Counted from the first letter of the stretch, positions 8,283 to 17,864 are shown. The stretch is 64,000 bases of DNA from JAVBLW01 sp031553215 (GCA_031553215.1 JAVBLW010000006.1:124001-188000); one strand, 5' to 3'. Notes: generated by a model not told the origin, from the sequence alone. Program-made: numbers and translations.

Positions 8283-9434
8283 TTATCCAAATATGTTCTT
8301 TATTACTTCTAAAAATACTTCAAAGAAATTATTCTTCTTAACTTCTCCATACATGATAATACCAATGGTGGAGTTCAACCTCTTGCCATAATATACATCA
8401 ATATATCCAACATCTTCTTTATTAATGATTCTTTCATTGCTCATATCATATCGATAGTCAAAATTTACTTCTTTTAGTTCCTCATTTATTCTCTTTACAA
8501 TATAAACATCTTCCTTAGCAATTAAAGTAACATTGCTAGGTGAAAGTTTAATATTATAGCATTCTTTTATTTTAGTTCCTTGATTTAATATATTAACAAT
8601 TTCATAATTAGAAAATCCATAGTTTAGCATTTCAACACTTTCACTATTTCTTTCCGTTGGTGAAGTATATCCCATTACTACACTAATTAATCTCATATTA
8701 TTTTTCTTTCCAGTTGCACTTAGACAATAACCCGCTTCTTCTGTCCAACCAGTTTTAAGACCATCTACATAATCATATACACCAATAAGCTTATTTGTAT
8801 TAACTAGCCAAAATGGATTAGATTTATCTTGTCTAATATAATCTTCTCTAATTGAAGTATATTTTAATACTTCTGGATGATTATTTATTAAATACATACT
8901 CATGATTGCCATATCGTAAGCTGACGTATAATGTCCCTTAAAATTTAATCCTGTACAATCAGTAAAATTAGTATTCTTTAATCCTAATTCCTTAGCTTTA
9001 TCATTCATCATTGAAACAAAGACTGCCTCACTACCAGCAATTCTTTCCGCAACTGTTACAGCTGCGTCATTACCACTAGCTACACAAATACATTTTATAA
9101 GCGTATCAAGGGTCTGTTTCTCTCCTACAGCCAAATATACTTGGCTTCCACCCATTTTAGAAGCATATTCTGATGTTTCTAATACATCTTCATAGTCTAA
9201 TTTACCTTGACTAATATAATCAAATATAATACTTAACGTCATTACTTTTGTCATTGATGCAGGAGCTAATCTTATATTCTTATCTTTTTCAAATAAAATT
9301 GTTCCAGTTTTTGCTTCAATCAAGACAGCTGTTTTAGCCTTAGGAGCTAAATTAATTTCAGCTGCCTTTACTGTATTCCCCATACACATAAAACACATAA
9401 ACAATAACAAAATAGATACTATTCTCTTTTTCAT
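8283..9434 (-). CDS. dacF: D-alanyl-D-alanine carboxypeptidase, DacF-like (S11 family)
   Basis: Exported penicillin-binding carboxypeptidase, about 383 residues. A signal peptide covers residues 1-24 (cleavage near VKA-AE). The catalytic motifs are SMTK at Ser60-Lys63, SGN at 120-122 and KTG at 227-229, followed by a C-terminal beta domain. It trims pentapeptide stems of peptidoglycan. DacF in Bacillus lies directly upstream of spoIIAA and controls forespore cortex cross-linking; the position here, separated only by the phosphatase gene, supports that identity. The ATG at 9434 has AGGTG 6 bases upstream. Confidence 0.9.
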   Translation of the reverse strand: MKKRIVSILLLFMCFMCMGNTVKAAEINLAPKAKTAVLIEAKTGTILFEKDKNIRLAPASMTKVMTLSIIFDYISQGKLDYEDVLETSEYASKMGGSQVYLAVGEKQTLDTLIKCICVASGNDAAVTVAERIAGSEAVFVSMMNDKAKELGLKNTNFTDCTGLNFKGHYTSAYDMAIMSMYLINNHPEVLKYTSIREDYIRQDKSNPFWLVNTNKLIGVYDYVDGLKTGWTEEAGYCLSATGKKNNMRLISVVMGYTSPTERNSESVEMLNYGFSNYEIVNILNQGTKIKECYNIKLSPSNVTLIAKEDVYIVKRINEELKEVNFDYRYDMSNERIINKEDVGYIDVYYGKRLNSTIGIIMYGEVKKNNFFEVFLEVIKNIFG

Positions 9435-9572
9435 TTGCAACACCTAATAAATTATATTAGATTTCATCTTTTTTATGCAAAAAAATAAAATCACTATTTA
9501 GAATATGGTTAAATTAGACACTAAAACTATTCTAAGACCATATTATTAATATTTAGACTTTTTTGCTTTCCC

Positions 9573-9606
9573 AAAATAATATTGTATTATTAGGGGGAAA
9601 TATGGA
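9573..9606 (+). repeat. 34-bp inverted repeat, left copy (shared 5' leader)
   Basis: Perfect 34-base match to the reverse complement of 13037-13070. It includes an AATAATA-TTG-TATTATT palindrome, the GGGGG ribosome site and the first five bases of the coding sequence. Identity ends abruptly on both sides. Confidence 0.95.
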
Positions 9607-11995
9607 AATAAAAAGTCAAAAAAAGCTAACAAGAGAAATTAGAAGGCTTATTGGGAATAATAATATTTTTTTATATGGAAAAGAAAATATTGGAAAAAAA
9701 TTTGCTGTTCAAAGGGCCACTCAAAGATATAATAATTATAAATTTGTTTTCACTGGGGAAGATAATGGATATTATAAATTAGAAGCTTTGTTACAACCTT
9801 ATAATTTTCATTATAAAAACTATGGGGTTTTTACATTAATAATTAGTATCGTAATTGAGATAATATTATTTATAGTAAATTTGTTATGTGCAGGTATATA
9901 TATACTTTTGAAGATATCTTTTATGATTCTACAACACAAAGTAAAATTCCCCAATAATTTTAATTCAAAAGAAGATGTATTATTGCATACATTATTAAAA
10001 ATGAGCAAGAAAAGGAAAAAAAGTATTATTATAGTAGATCATAGTGAAAAAATGACAATTTTGGAGAAAACATTTTTTAATAAAATTTTAGACCAAAACC
10101 TAACAAATAATTTATATAAAAATAAAATCCATTTCATTTTTATTGAACACACAGAAAATTCTATTTATCAAAAATCATTTAATCAAAACCTAGTAGAAAT
10201 AAGATACTCTCCTCCACTAGAAGAATTGACAGTTATTGCAAGGAAAATTTTAGGAAAAAATTTTGATTATGATTATCTAAATAAAATATTCAAATTTAAT
10301 AATGAATCATTGTCACATATTTCTTTGCTATTTAAAAATCGAGAGATTATCTTTGGTACTAATGAGCAAAGTGAACAAGAAAATGAAGAGATTAATGAGA
10401 TAATCAAGCGAATAATTTCTCAACTAAGTAATGTTGAAGAACTTAAGAAACTATCAGCTATGCAATCCTTTTTTGATATAATTGAATTTGCACTTATTTG
10501 CGATAGCAACAACTTTGAATATTTAAAACAGAAACTTGATATTGCTGTTCAAAGACTAATTCTAACGAATAAAGAGTATAATTTTATTAGCTCATTTTTA
10601 AAAAATGAATTTTATAAATTAATAGTAGAAAAACAAGAAATTCATTTTAAAATAGCCACTATTATGAAAAAAAGTGAGCCATCAAATTTTTTTAAAGTTG
10701 CTTTTCATTTTTATAAATCAGAAAAAATTGATAATTTTTTTATTAATTATCTTTATGGTATATATGACTTTTATATAAAAACAGGAAAAGAATATGTAAA
10801 TGATGAGGCTAACTTACTTGATGTTTTTTATAATAATTGTTCTACTGCATCATACAATAAAAAATTAGAAAAACTAAAACACTATTTGAATAGTTTTCTC
10901 CAAAATAAAATAGACTATCTTTATAGATTATTTATCGATGATTGTCCTAATGATAAATTCCTTTTATTTGTATTAATAAAATGCATTTTGATGAAGAAAA
11001 AGCAAATTATTGATTTGGACTACAATCTTTTAAAGAACGCACTTTGCGAATGCTCTATTTTTTTCAAGCAGCAAAATGAACTAAGAATCTATACAGAAGT
11101 AACCGAGCACTTGTTAACTATAATTTCTTATAGACTTTCTCAAAATGATGAAGCAAAAAAACTTTTTTGGGAATATAAAGAATATATAGATACTTATGAA
11201 ATGTATATGTCTGAATCAACATATTTTCACCTTACAAATAACCTTGAAAGGCTATCTTTCTCACTTTTTTCAGCTGATATGGCCTTTTACAAAATTTCGG
11301 ATTTTATATTAAAAATTAATTATGAGGATAAAAAAATGTTATATAAAACTTTATCTGATTCTATAGGATATGCTCTATTATCTGGAAACTTTTCTGAAAT
11401 TAAAGAAAAAAATTATTCTAAAGAAATTAGAAATCTCATAAAAAATAACAAAGATTTAGTTTTTCCTAAACAAAGTAAGTATATTGTTAACGAATATATA
11501 TACATAACACATACGCAATATAATCCTAAGCAAATTAAAAAAGCTATAAAATATATTGAAACAGCAAAAAAAACCGAATATTCTATAATGCTAGAATATA
11601 ATTTAGCCTCTTATTTTTTACTTGATGGACAAATAACTTCTGCCGAAGAAATTCTTGAAAAACTATGTAAAAATGCAAATTATAATGATAATGAATTTTA
11701 CCAAATATGGTTTAACTCTAATTTGATAAGTGCTAATATTTTGCTTAAGAAATTTGATATAGCCCAAGATTACTATGACATTGTTTTAAAAAAATTATGT
11801 GAATATGATGAGAGGTTTAGAGAATATCATCAAAATCGATTAAAATACTTTAAAGAAATAATTGATAACCAAGAAGAAATTACTCCGCATGATTTATTTT
11901 ATTCTCGTTTTAATATATCAAGAAATGATGAATTGTCGTGGCATTTCTTTGGAAAAGGCATACTGTTTAGCGAACTAATGTTTTATAATGAATAA
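9602..11995 (+). CDS. KAP/STAND-like membrane P-loop NTPase with helical C-terminus
   Basis: About 797 residues and not a recognised family member. A degenerate Walker A, YGKENIGKK, lies at about residues 25-33, with Lys where Ser/Thr is usual. A strongly hydrophobic stretch with one or two membrane passes spans residues about 73-106, followed by a Walker B-like KSIIIVDHSE near residue 140. Membrane segments between Walker A and B are a hallmark of KAP-type NTPases. The remaining 600 residues are Lys/Glu/Tyr/Asn-rich and helical, resembling TPR-type repeats (for example MLEYNLASYFLLDGQITSAE). The ATG at 9602 has a GGGGG ribosome site; a longer frame from 9563 has none. It is convergent with the ATP-grasp gene, overlapping it by 13 bases at the 3' ends. 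A role in defence or envelope stress is only a guess. Confidence 0.7.
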   Translation: MEIKSQKKLTREIRRLIGNNNIFLYGKENIGKKFAVQRATQRYNNYKFVFTGEDNGYYKLEALLQPYNFHYKNYGVFTLIISIVIEIILFIVNLLCAGIYILLKISFMILQHKVKFPNNFNSKEDVLLHTLLKMSKKRKKSIIIVDHSEKMTILEKTFFNKILDQNLTNNLYKNKIHFIFIEHTENSIYQKSFNQNLVEIRYSPPLEELTVIARKILGKNFDYDYLNKIFKFNNESLSHISLLFKNREIIFGTNEQSEQENEEINEIIKRIISQLSNVEELKKLSAMQSFFDIIEFALICDSNNFEYLKQKLDIAVQRLILTNKEYNFISSFLKNEFYKLIVEKQEIHFKIATIMKKSEPSNFFKVAFHFYKSEKIDNFFINYLYGIYDFYIKTGKEYVNDEANLLDVFYNNCSTASYNKKLEKLKHYLNSFLQNKIDYLYRLFIDDCPNDKFLLFVLIKCILMKKKQIIDLDYNLLKNALCECSIFFKQQNELRIYTEVTEHLLTIISYRLSQNDEAKKLFWEYKEYIDTYEMYMSESTYFHLTNNLERLSFSLFSADMAFYKISDFILKINYEDKKMLYKTLSDSIGYALLSGNFSEIKEKNYSKEIRNLIKNNKDLVFPKQSKYIVNEYIYITHTQYNPKQIKKAIKYIETAKKTEYSIMLEYNLASYFLLDGQITSAEEILEKLCKNANYNDNEFYQIWFNSNLISANILLKKFDIAQDYYDIVLKKLCEYDERFREYHQNRLKYFKEIIDNQEEITPHDLFYSRFNISRNDELSWHFFGKGILFSELMFYNE

Positions 11996-13041
11996 TTATA
12001 TTTGCTTACAAGAGCTGAGTTTATGATTACCATAAGTATATCCTCAATATCCATTTTATATAATTTGAAAGCAAAATTTAATTCACTATCACTTACAAAA
12101 TAAGGAGATGTGGAAAAGTCATAAAAATAAAATGTTCCACTTGGTTCGATTCTGCAATCTATTCTTCCATAATTCCCTAAATTAAGCAACTCATATATTT
12201 CTATAGATTTTTGTTTAATATCATCAATAATATTTTCATCAAATATTTCAGCTAAATCATATTCTACATGATTATATGAAAAGGCAATTTCGTCAGTCAA
12301 AATTTCGCTTTCAAGACGTTTTTTTCCGTTTATTGAAACTCCTACGGGAGGCATTGCATATACCTTATCAAATCTAAAAAGAGGTATTTTAGCTTCAAAT
12401 CCTCTAATAAATTTTTCAATAACAAGTGTACATTGCAAATTTGAAAATATTTCTTCCACTTTATTTTTAAAATCTTTATCACTAGTATTCATTATCGATT
12501 TTGAAGTAACACCTTTGCTAGCTGATTCAAATTGAGGTTTAATTATGACTTCTAGATTATCGTATGGACGATTTTTTTCATTCCAAACCCCATTGTAAAG
12601 CCAGCTTTCAATTCCATTTAAATTATTTTGTAAAAGCAATTTTTCGGTATGAAATTTATTCCTTGCTATTGAAACCCCGTATCCATCACTACCTGTGTAC
12701 TTGATATTATTCAAATCACAAAATGTCGGAATTAATGCTTTCTTTGAAATACCATATCCGTTTCGAGCCAAATTAAAAACAATATAATCACTAAAAACTA
12801 TTTTATTATTTAAATAGTCTGATATAAATTTATTTTCATCAAAATAGCATAATACTTTATATCCTTTTTTTCTAAGTCCACAAAGAATATATTCATATTC
12901 GTACTCGTGAAAGAATTCAGGATATAAATCTTTTGGATCTCGATTGTAATGCAAGGTTCTACCATTAACATTTGCAATCAAAATAACATTCTCTATAACT
13001 TTAATATTTGCAGCTTTTTTTAGCCAATTTTCTAACTCCAT
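11983..13041 (-). CDS. ATP-grasp ligase, D-Ala-D-Ala ligase-like
   Basis: Protein of 352 residues with the D-alanine ligase-type ATP-grasp layout. The ATP-binding lysine and glycine-rich loop are EVIIKPQFESASKGV, the nucleotide strand is LVIEKFIRGFEAK, and the C-terminal metal site is YGRIDCRIEPSG...YFYDFSTSPY. The canonical metal-binding Asn of the ExN motif reads Ser here, so the metal site is altered. It probably joins a carboxyl-phosphate to an amine; a cell-wall dipeptide, a peptide antibiotic or protein modification are all possible. It shares a perfect 34-bp leader with the convergent NTPase gene. Confidence 0.78.
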   Translation of the reverse strand: MELENWLKKAANIKVIENVILIANVNGRTLHYNRDPKDLYPEFFHEYEYEYILCGLRKKGYKVLCYFDENKFISDYLNNKIVFSDYIVFNLARNGYGISKKALIPTFCDLNNIKYTGSDGYGVSIARNKFHTEKLLLQNNLNGIESWLYNGVWNEKNRPYDNLEVIIKPQFESASKGVTSKSIMNTSDKDFKNKVEEIFSNLQCTLVIEKFIRGFEAKIPLFRFDKVYAMPPVGVSINGKKRLESEILTDEIAFSYNHVEYDLAEIFDENIIDDIKQKSIEIYELLNLGNYGRIDCRIEPSGTFYFYDFSTSPYFVSDSELNFAFKLYKMDIEDILMVIINSALVSKYNYSL

Positions 13042-13070
13042 ATTTCCCCCTAATAATACAATATTATTTT
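13037..13070 (-). repeat. 34-bp inverted repeat, right copy (shared 5' leader)
   Basis: Reverse complement of 9573-9606 without mismatch. It carries the palindrome, the GGGGG ribosome site and the ATGGA start of the ATP-grasp gene. Together the two copies enclose the whole two-gene module. Confidence 0.95.
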
Positions 13071-13090
13071 AAGTATATTTTACCATAAAT

Positions 13091-13119
13091 TTTATATAAT
13101 TAATATGATAATTTGTCAA
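13091..13119 (-). promoter_or_regulatory. Sigma A-type promoter of the ATP-grasp gene
   Basis: On the minus strand TTGACA (13114-13119), a 17-base spacer, and TATAAA (13091-13096). It lies outside the inverted repeat, about 50 bases from the start codon. Confidence 0.65.
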
Positions 13120-13281
13120 AAAAGGAGCTGATTTTTTAAATACCGACAATAACGATATTTTTTTAACAAAAAAATTTAATTTCTAAAATTATAAAAGATT
13201 ATAAATTTTGTTTACTTGATTTTGTTATTTTTTGTCCAAATTATTTTGAAAATAATAATTGTTTAGTATCATATTAAAAAC

Positions 13282-13304
13282 AAAAAAGGGATTAAAAATC
13301 CCTA
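13282..13304 (-). terminator. Terminator after the GGDEF/EAL gene
   Basis: The stem AGGGATT/AATCCCT (13287-13304) overlaps the stop codon and is followed on the minus strand by TTTTTTG. Confidence 0.7.
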
Positions 13305-15221
13305 TTCTATGTTTTTTTCTTTAATGAATTTAATTACATCATCACCCTTAAGAGGCTTTGAATGATAATATCCTTGGATATATCTAATTCTATTTTTATC
13401 CATTAAATCATCTAATTCTTTTGTTTCAACACCTTCTGCAACTATACTTTTATTAAGACTATTTAGCATTAATGCAGTATACTCTAATACAGTACGTGTT
13501 TCACGATTGTTTATCGAATCCTGTACAAATTTTTTATCTAATTTTACATTACTAAATGGCAAATTCATAATAAATTCTAGCGTTGAATATCCTGTTCCAT
13601 AATCATCTAAAGAGAATTCAAAACCATATTTGATTAATTCATTCATGTTATCAACAAGAATGCTTCTGGAGAATATTTGAGCTGTTTCAGTTATCTCAAA
13701 GTTTATCATACTTGGTTTTATCTTATACCATTTTGCCAATGCAATGATTTCCCTTGCTAGTGATGGTTGCATACACTGAACTATAGACAAATTAATATCT
13801 ATCTTTTTTACGCCCATACTTTCAATTTTAGATGAATTTATAAACTTAAATACTTCTTCAATTATAGTCATTCCAAGTTCAATTATTTGTTCATCTTTTT
13901 CTGCTAAAGAAATAAACAATTCCGGAGATATATAACCATATGGTTCTATTTGAAGTCTTGCTAAGGCTTCCATCCAAGTATACGTTTTTGTTTCAAAATC
14001 ATAAATAGGTTGATAGTGTACCTCAAATGTATTGTTATCAATTGAACTATGTATTTCATTTTCAATTGCAATATGCTTTTTAATTTCTGATAAAATTTCA
14101 TAGTCGACTTCTAATATATGGTTTCTTCCATATTTTTTTGCTTCTTTTAATGAATAATCAATTGTTCTTATTAAATGATTAGTTGACTCAATATCCATTG
14201 AGCGAACTAACGAAAATCTTAAACTAACTAAAACATCCACATAATCTAAACTCAAAGGCTTATTAAAAAATTCAATAATATCTTCTGCGACCTTTACATA
14301 ACTGTGATCATTGAATATAATAATGAATTTATCACCACCATATCTATAAATATTTTGAGTTGTTGATAAACGTGATATATTTTGGGCCATACTCTTAATA
14401 ACTAAATTACCAGTTTCAACCCCATAAGCATCATTAATTCTACTAAAACCATTAACAGCTAAAGCTAAAATATAAAATTCTCTATTCTTTTCATAAAGTG
14501 AATTAACTGAATTACTAAACGCGGTCTTATTAAACATTCCTGATAGTAAATCTAAATCATCCTTTGGATCTTGGAAGGTAAGGCTAAGCAATAATAATGA
14601 TATTGTTATTCCAAATCCTCCAAACATTTCCCTCGGGAATAGTTTTTGCAAAATTGCTCCACTAACCGCAACTGAGAAAATAAGAATCATAGCTATTCTT
14701 CTAGAAAATGGTTCATCTGCTTTTCCAAAAAGGACTATAATTACAGCAGATATATAGTAAATGGCAGCATTATAAAACAATAATGTATGTGCACTTCCAT
14801 GTTGATAAATACCTACTTTATCATAATAGAAAAACCATTTTTCACTATAATTAAATATTAATAAAACAAGTGCACATATAACAGCTGGTATGGCATACAT
14901 CAATATTTTTCGATACTGCTTGTATGAGTGTTTCAAAAATATTGTGCTAACATAAGCCGCAGCAAAGAATGGTAATATAAACTGCATCGCCAGATATAAA
15001 GTATTCACTAAATAATTTACTTTTAATGGAGTAGTCTTATAGTTATTAACTGCGTAGATTGTAATTAAGCACATGACAATATTTATAAAGGCAAAAAAGA
15101 CAAATACTGTAAATACTTTATTTTGTAAATTGCTAGCACGTTTTTTCATCAAAAAATATGCAAATATCACTATCAAAAGAACAAGTGATGCAATATCTAG
15201 CTCAGGACGATAATTATTCAT
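13302..15221 (-). CDS. Membrane-bound GGDEF-EAL protein, probable c-di-GMP phosphodiesterase
   Basis: Protein of 639 residues. Seven or eight membrane segments fill residues 1-215. A GGDEF domain follows (about 220-375), whose active-site motif is YRYGGDKFII, so the catalytic Glu is replaced by Lys and synthesis is unlikely. The C-terminal EAL domain (about 385-635) keeps the key motifs: MEALARL, DINLS, FEITETA, LDDYGTGYST, VKLDK and VAEGVET. It most likely degrades cyclic di-GMP in response to a membrane signal. GGAGG lies 9 bases upstream of the ATG. A second GGDEF protein (54950-56416) keeps an intact site. Confidence 0.92.
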   Translation of the reverse strand: MNNYRPELDIASLVLLIVIFAYFLMKKRASNLQNKVFTVFVFFAFINIVMCLITIYAVNNYKTTPLKVNYLVNTLYLAMQFILPFFAAAYVSTIFLKHSYKQYRKILMYAIPAVICALVLLIFNYSEKWFFYYDKVGIYQHGSAHTLLFYNAAIYYISAVIIVLFGKADEPFSRRIAMILIFSVAVSGAILQKLFPREMFGGFGITISLLLLSLTFQDPKDDLDLLSGMFNKTAFSNSVNSLYEKNREFYILALAVNGFSRINDAYGVETGNLVIKSMAQNISRLSTTQNIYRYGGDKFIIIFNDHSYVKVAEDIIEFFNKPLSLDYVDVLVSLRFSLVRSMDIESTNHLIRTIDYSLKEAKKYGRNHILEVDYEILSEIKKHIAIENEIHSSIDNNTFEVHYQPIYDFETKTYTWMEALARLQIEPYGYISPELFISLAEKDEQIIELGMTIIEEVFKFINSSKIESMGVKKIDINLSIVQCMQPSLAREIIALAKWYKIKPSMINFEITETAQIFSRSILVDNMNELIKYGFEFSLDDYGTGYSTLEFIMNLPFSNVKLDKKFVQDSINNRETRTVLEYTALMLNSLNKSIVAEGVETKELDDLMDKNRIRYIQGYYHSKPLKGDDVIKFIKEKNIE

Positions 15222-15290
15222 AATTAGACCTCCTTTTCTTACTTATTAATAATTATAACATAATTATCATATTTTTTTATGTCTTTAATA

Positions 15291-15317
15291 GAAAATTTTC
15301 ATATTTTATTGTATAAT
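15291..15317 (+). promoter_or_regulatory. Promoter of the fumarase-malic enzyme operon
   Basis: TATAAT (15312-15317) lies 31 bases upstream of the fumarase start codon. The -35 region is poor. A 10-base palindrome GAAAATTTTC at 15291-15300 covers the spacer and could bind a regulator. Confidence 0.5.
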
Positions 15318-15348
15318 ATTAACGAATTTACACTAGGAGGTTATACTT

Positions 15349-16179
15349 ATGCGTACCATTTCTTTTAATGAAATAAAAAATGGAGTAGTAAAAGGTATCT
15401 ATGATGCTTGTCACATACTTAACGATTTTACTATTAATCATTTAAAAAAGGCCTATATAAATGAAGAAAATGTACTTTCAAAGAATATTCTAAATCAAAT
15501 TTTAGAAAATGCTGATTTAGCAAAAAAAGAAAGCATTCCTATGTGTCAAGATACTGGAATTGTTACTTGTTTTGTGGAAGTTGGATATGATGTTAAAATT
15601 GATTGTAACCTATACGATGCAATAAATGCTGGTGTAAAAGAAGCCTATGATAAATATTATCTTAGAAAATCTGTAGCTGATGCTATTTCTAGAAAGAATA
15701 CTAGTGATAATACTCCCGCTATTGTTCATACAAAATTTATTGATGGCGATTCCTTAAAAATAAAAATAGCTCCCAAAGGTGCTGGTAGTGAAAATATGAG
15801 CCGTTTAGCAATGCTAAATCCGACAATTGGAATTAATGGTATAAAAAAATTCATTATTGATGCCGTAATAAACGCTGATGGAAGACCTTGTCCTCCTATA
15901 ATTGTTGGTGTTGGAATCGGTGGAAACTTTGAAACTTCTGCTTTAATGGCAAAAGAAGCCCTTCTTAGAGAAGAACGTAGTAAAGATGAAGCAATAAGTA
16001 ATTTAGAAAAAGAATTAATAAAAGAAATTAATGAGCTTAATATTGGTCCAATGGGATTAGGTGGAAAAACTACTTGTTTAGAAGTCTTTATAGATACTTG
16101 TCCTTGTCACATTGCATCATTGCCAATTGCTGTAAATATTCAATGCCATGCAAATAGACATGTTGAGGTGATACTATGA
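15349..16179 (+). CDS. fumA: Fumarate hydratase (class I), alpha subunit
   Basis: N-terminal subunit of the two-part iron-sulfur fumarase/tartrate dehydratase family, 276 residues. Conserved cysteines are in PMCQDTG (near residue 65), GRPCPP and the C-terminal CHANRHVEV; these are the usual cluster or substrate-site positions. It converts fumarate to malate with the beta subunit. Strong AGGAGG ribosome site. The beta gene overlaps it by 4 bases. L-tartrate dehydratase is the alternative, but the malic enzyme neighbour favours fumarase. Confidence 0.92.
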   Translation: MRTISFNEIKNGVVKGIYDACHILNDFTINHLKKAYINEENVLSKNILNQILENADLAKKESIPMCQDTGIVTCFVEVGYDVKIDCNLYDAINAGVKEAYDKYYLRKSVADAISRKNTSDNTPAIVHTKFIDGDSLKIKIAPKGAGSENMSRLAMLNPTIGINGIKKFIIDAVINADGRPCPPIIVGVGIGGNFETSALMAKEALLREERSKDEAISNLEKELIKEINELNIGPMGLGGKTTCLEVFIDTCPCHIASLPIAVNIQCHANRHVEVIL

Positions 16180-16676
16180 TTGATTTTAAAACCCTACATG
16201 CAGGAGATATAATTTATTATACTGGTACTATTTATACTGCTAGAGATGCAGCACATCTACGAATGCAAGAAATGTTTGATAAGGGTGAAGAAATGCCCGT
16301 TGATTTTATTGATTCTCTTATCTATTATGCAGGTCCTACTCCTACTAAACCAGGTACTGCTGTTGGTTCTATTGGTCCTACTACTAGTTCTAGAATGGAT
16401 TCATTTATTGAAATGATGCCTTCTTTAAAAATTAAAGGTATGATTGGTAAAGGACCTAGAAGTAAAGAAGTTATTAAGGTATGTAAGCGTGATGGATTAG
16501 TATATTTAATTGCTACCGGTGGAACTGGTGCCTTGTTATCTAAATCTGTTACTGCTGCTACTGAAGTTGCATTCTTTGATTTAGGATGCGAATCTATAAA
16601 AAAATTAGAAGTTGTGGATTTCCCTTTGATTGTTGCATATGACACATTCGGAAATGATATATTTGAAAGGAAATAA
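16176..16676 (+). CDS. fumB: Fumarate hydratase (class I), beta subunit
   Basis: C-terminal subunit, 166 residues, of the split class I fumarase. Family segments include GDIIYYTGTIYTARDAAH, YYAGPTP, SIGPTTSSRMD and IGKGPRSKE. The ATG overlaps the alpha stop (ATGA) with GAGGTGA upstream. Together with the malic enzyme 6 bases downstream it would carry fumarate to pyruvate via malate. Confidence 0.92.
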   Translation: MIDFKTLHAGDIIYYTGTIYTARDAAHLRMQEMFDKGEEMPVDFIDSLIYYAGPTPTKPGTAVGSIGPTTSSRMDSFIEMMPSLKIKGMIGKGPRSKEVIKVCKRDGLVYLIATGGTGALLSKSVTAATEVAFFDLGCESIKKLEVVDFPLIVAYDTFGNDIFERK

Positions 16677-16682
16677 TTTTAT

Positions 16683-17858
16683 ATGAGTTTAAAAGAAGAT
16701 GCTTTAAAGGCACATATTGGTGGAAAAATTGGAATATATTCTAAGTTTCCTTTAGAAACAAAAGAAGATTTATCTCTTGCTTATACTCCTGGAGTAGCTG
16801 AACCTTGTAAGGAAATTGAAAAAGATCCTTCATTAGTTTATAAATATACTTCAAAGGGTAATACGGTTGCCGTTATTAGTGATGGTACTGCTGTATTAGG
16901 ACTTGGAAACATTGGACCGCTTGCTGGTATCCCTGTAATGGAAGGAAAAGCTGCATTATTCAAAAAATTTGCTAATATAGATTCAATTCCACTTTGCCTA
17001 GATACCACAAACGTAGAAGAAATTATAAGAACATGTAAAATTCTTGCCCCTTCATTTGGAGGAATCAACTTAGAAGATATTTCTGCGCCTAGATGTGTTG
17101 AAATTGAAAGAAGATTGATTAATGAGCTTAATATTCCCGTTATGCATGATGACCAACACGGTACTTCTATTGTTGTTGGTGCAGCTATATTAAACTGTTC
17201 TCGTTTAACTAAAAAGAATTTAAATGAATTAACGGTTGTTTTATCAGGTACTGGTGCTGCTGGTTCTAATATCGCTAGAATGTTAAAACGATTAGGAGTA
17301 AAAACTATTTATGCTTCTAATAAAGATGGTGTAGTTGATATAGCTAAATATTCTACCTATGACTTCTTAATAAAAGAATTACTTGATGATAAAATATTAG
17401 ATACAAAACCTAATCATGATAATACTCTTGCTTCTTTACTTGTTGATGCAAATGTATTCATTGGTGTAAGTGCACCAAATTTAGTTAGTAAGGAAATGGT
17501 AAAAACAATGAAAGATCCTTTCGTATTTGCCCTTGCTAACCCTAATCCTGAAATAAGTTATCAGGATGCTATAGATGCTGGAGCCATGATTGTTGGTACT
17601 GGGCGCAGTGATTATCCAAATCAAGTAAATAATTTACTTGCTTTCCCTGGTATATTTAGAGGAGCTCTTGATGCAAAGGCTACTCGTATTACTGAAAACA
17701 TGAAATTAGAGGCTGCTAAAGCATTAGCAAATCTAATACCAGATAATGAATTATCCGCTGACTATATACTTCCTACTGCGTTTGATGAACGTGTTGTAAA
17801 AGCAGTTAGTAATGCTGTAAAAAACGAAGCTATTACTTCTGGATTTATAAGAAAATAA
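16683..17858 (+). CDS. NAD(P)-dependent malic enzyme
   Basis: Short-form malic enzyme, 391 residues, oxidatively decarboxylating malate to pyruvate. Motifs include LAYTPGVAEP, the catalytic-lysine region PVMEGKAALFKKF, the metal-binding segment NLEDISAP with VMHDDQHGT, and the Rossmann loop LSGTGAAGSN. It lacks the C-terminal phosphotransacetylase-like extension of long forms. Last gene of the fumarase operon, followed by a strong terminator. Confidence 0.94.
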   Translation: MSLKEDALKAHIGGKIGIYSKFPLETKEDLSLAYTPGVAEPCKEIEKDPSLVYKYTSKGNTVAVISDGTAVLGLGNIGPLAGIPVMEGKAALFKKFANIDSIPLCLDTTNVEEIIRTCKILAPSFGGINLEDISAPRCVEIERRLINELNIPVMHDDQHGTSIVVGAAILNCSRLTKKNLNELTVVLSGTGAAGSNIARMLKRLGVKTIYASNKDGVVDIAKYSTYDFLIKELLDDKILDTKPNHDNTLASLLVDANVFIGVSAPNLVSKEMVKTMKDPFVFALANPNPEISYQDAIDAGAMIVGTGRSDYPNQVNNLLAFPGIFRGALDAKATRITENMKLEAAKALANLIPDNELSADYILPTAFDERVVKAVSNAVKNEAITSGFIRK

Positions 17859-17864
17859 ACTATT

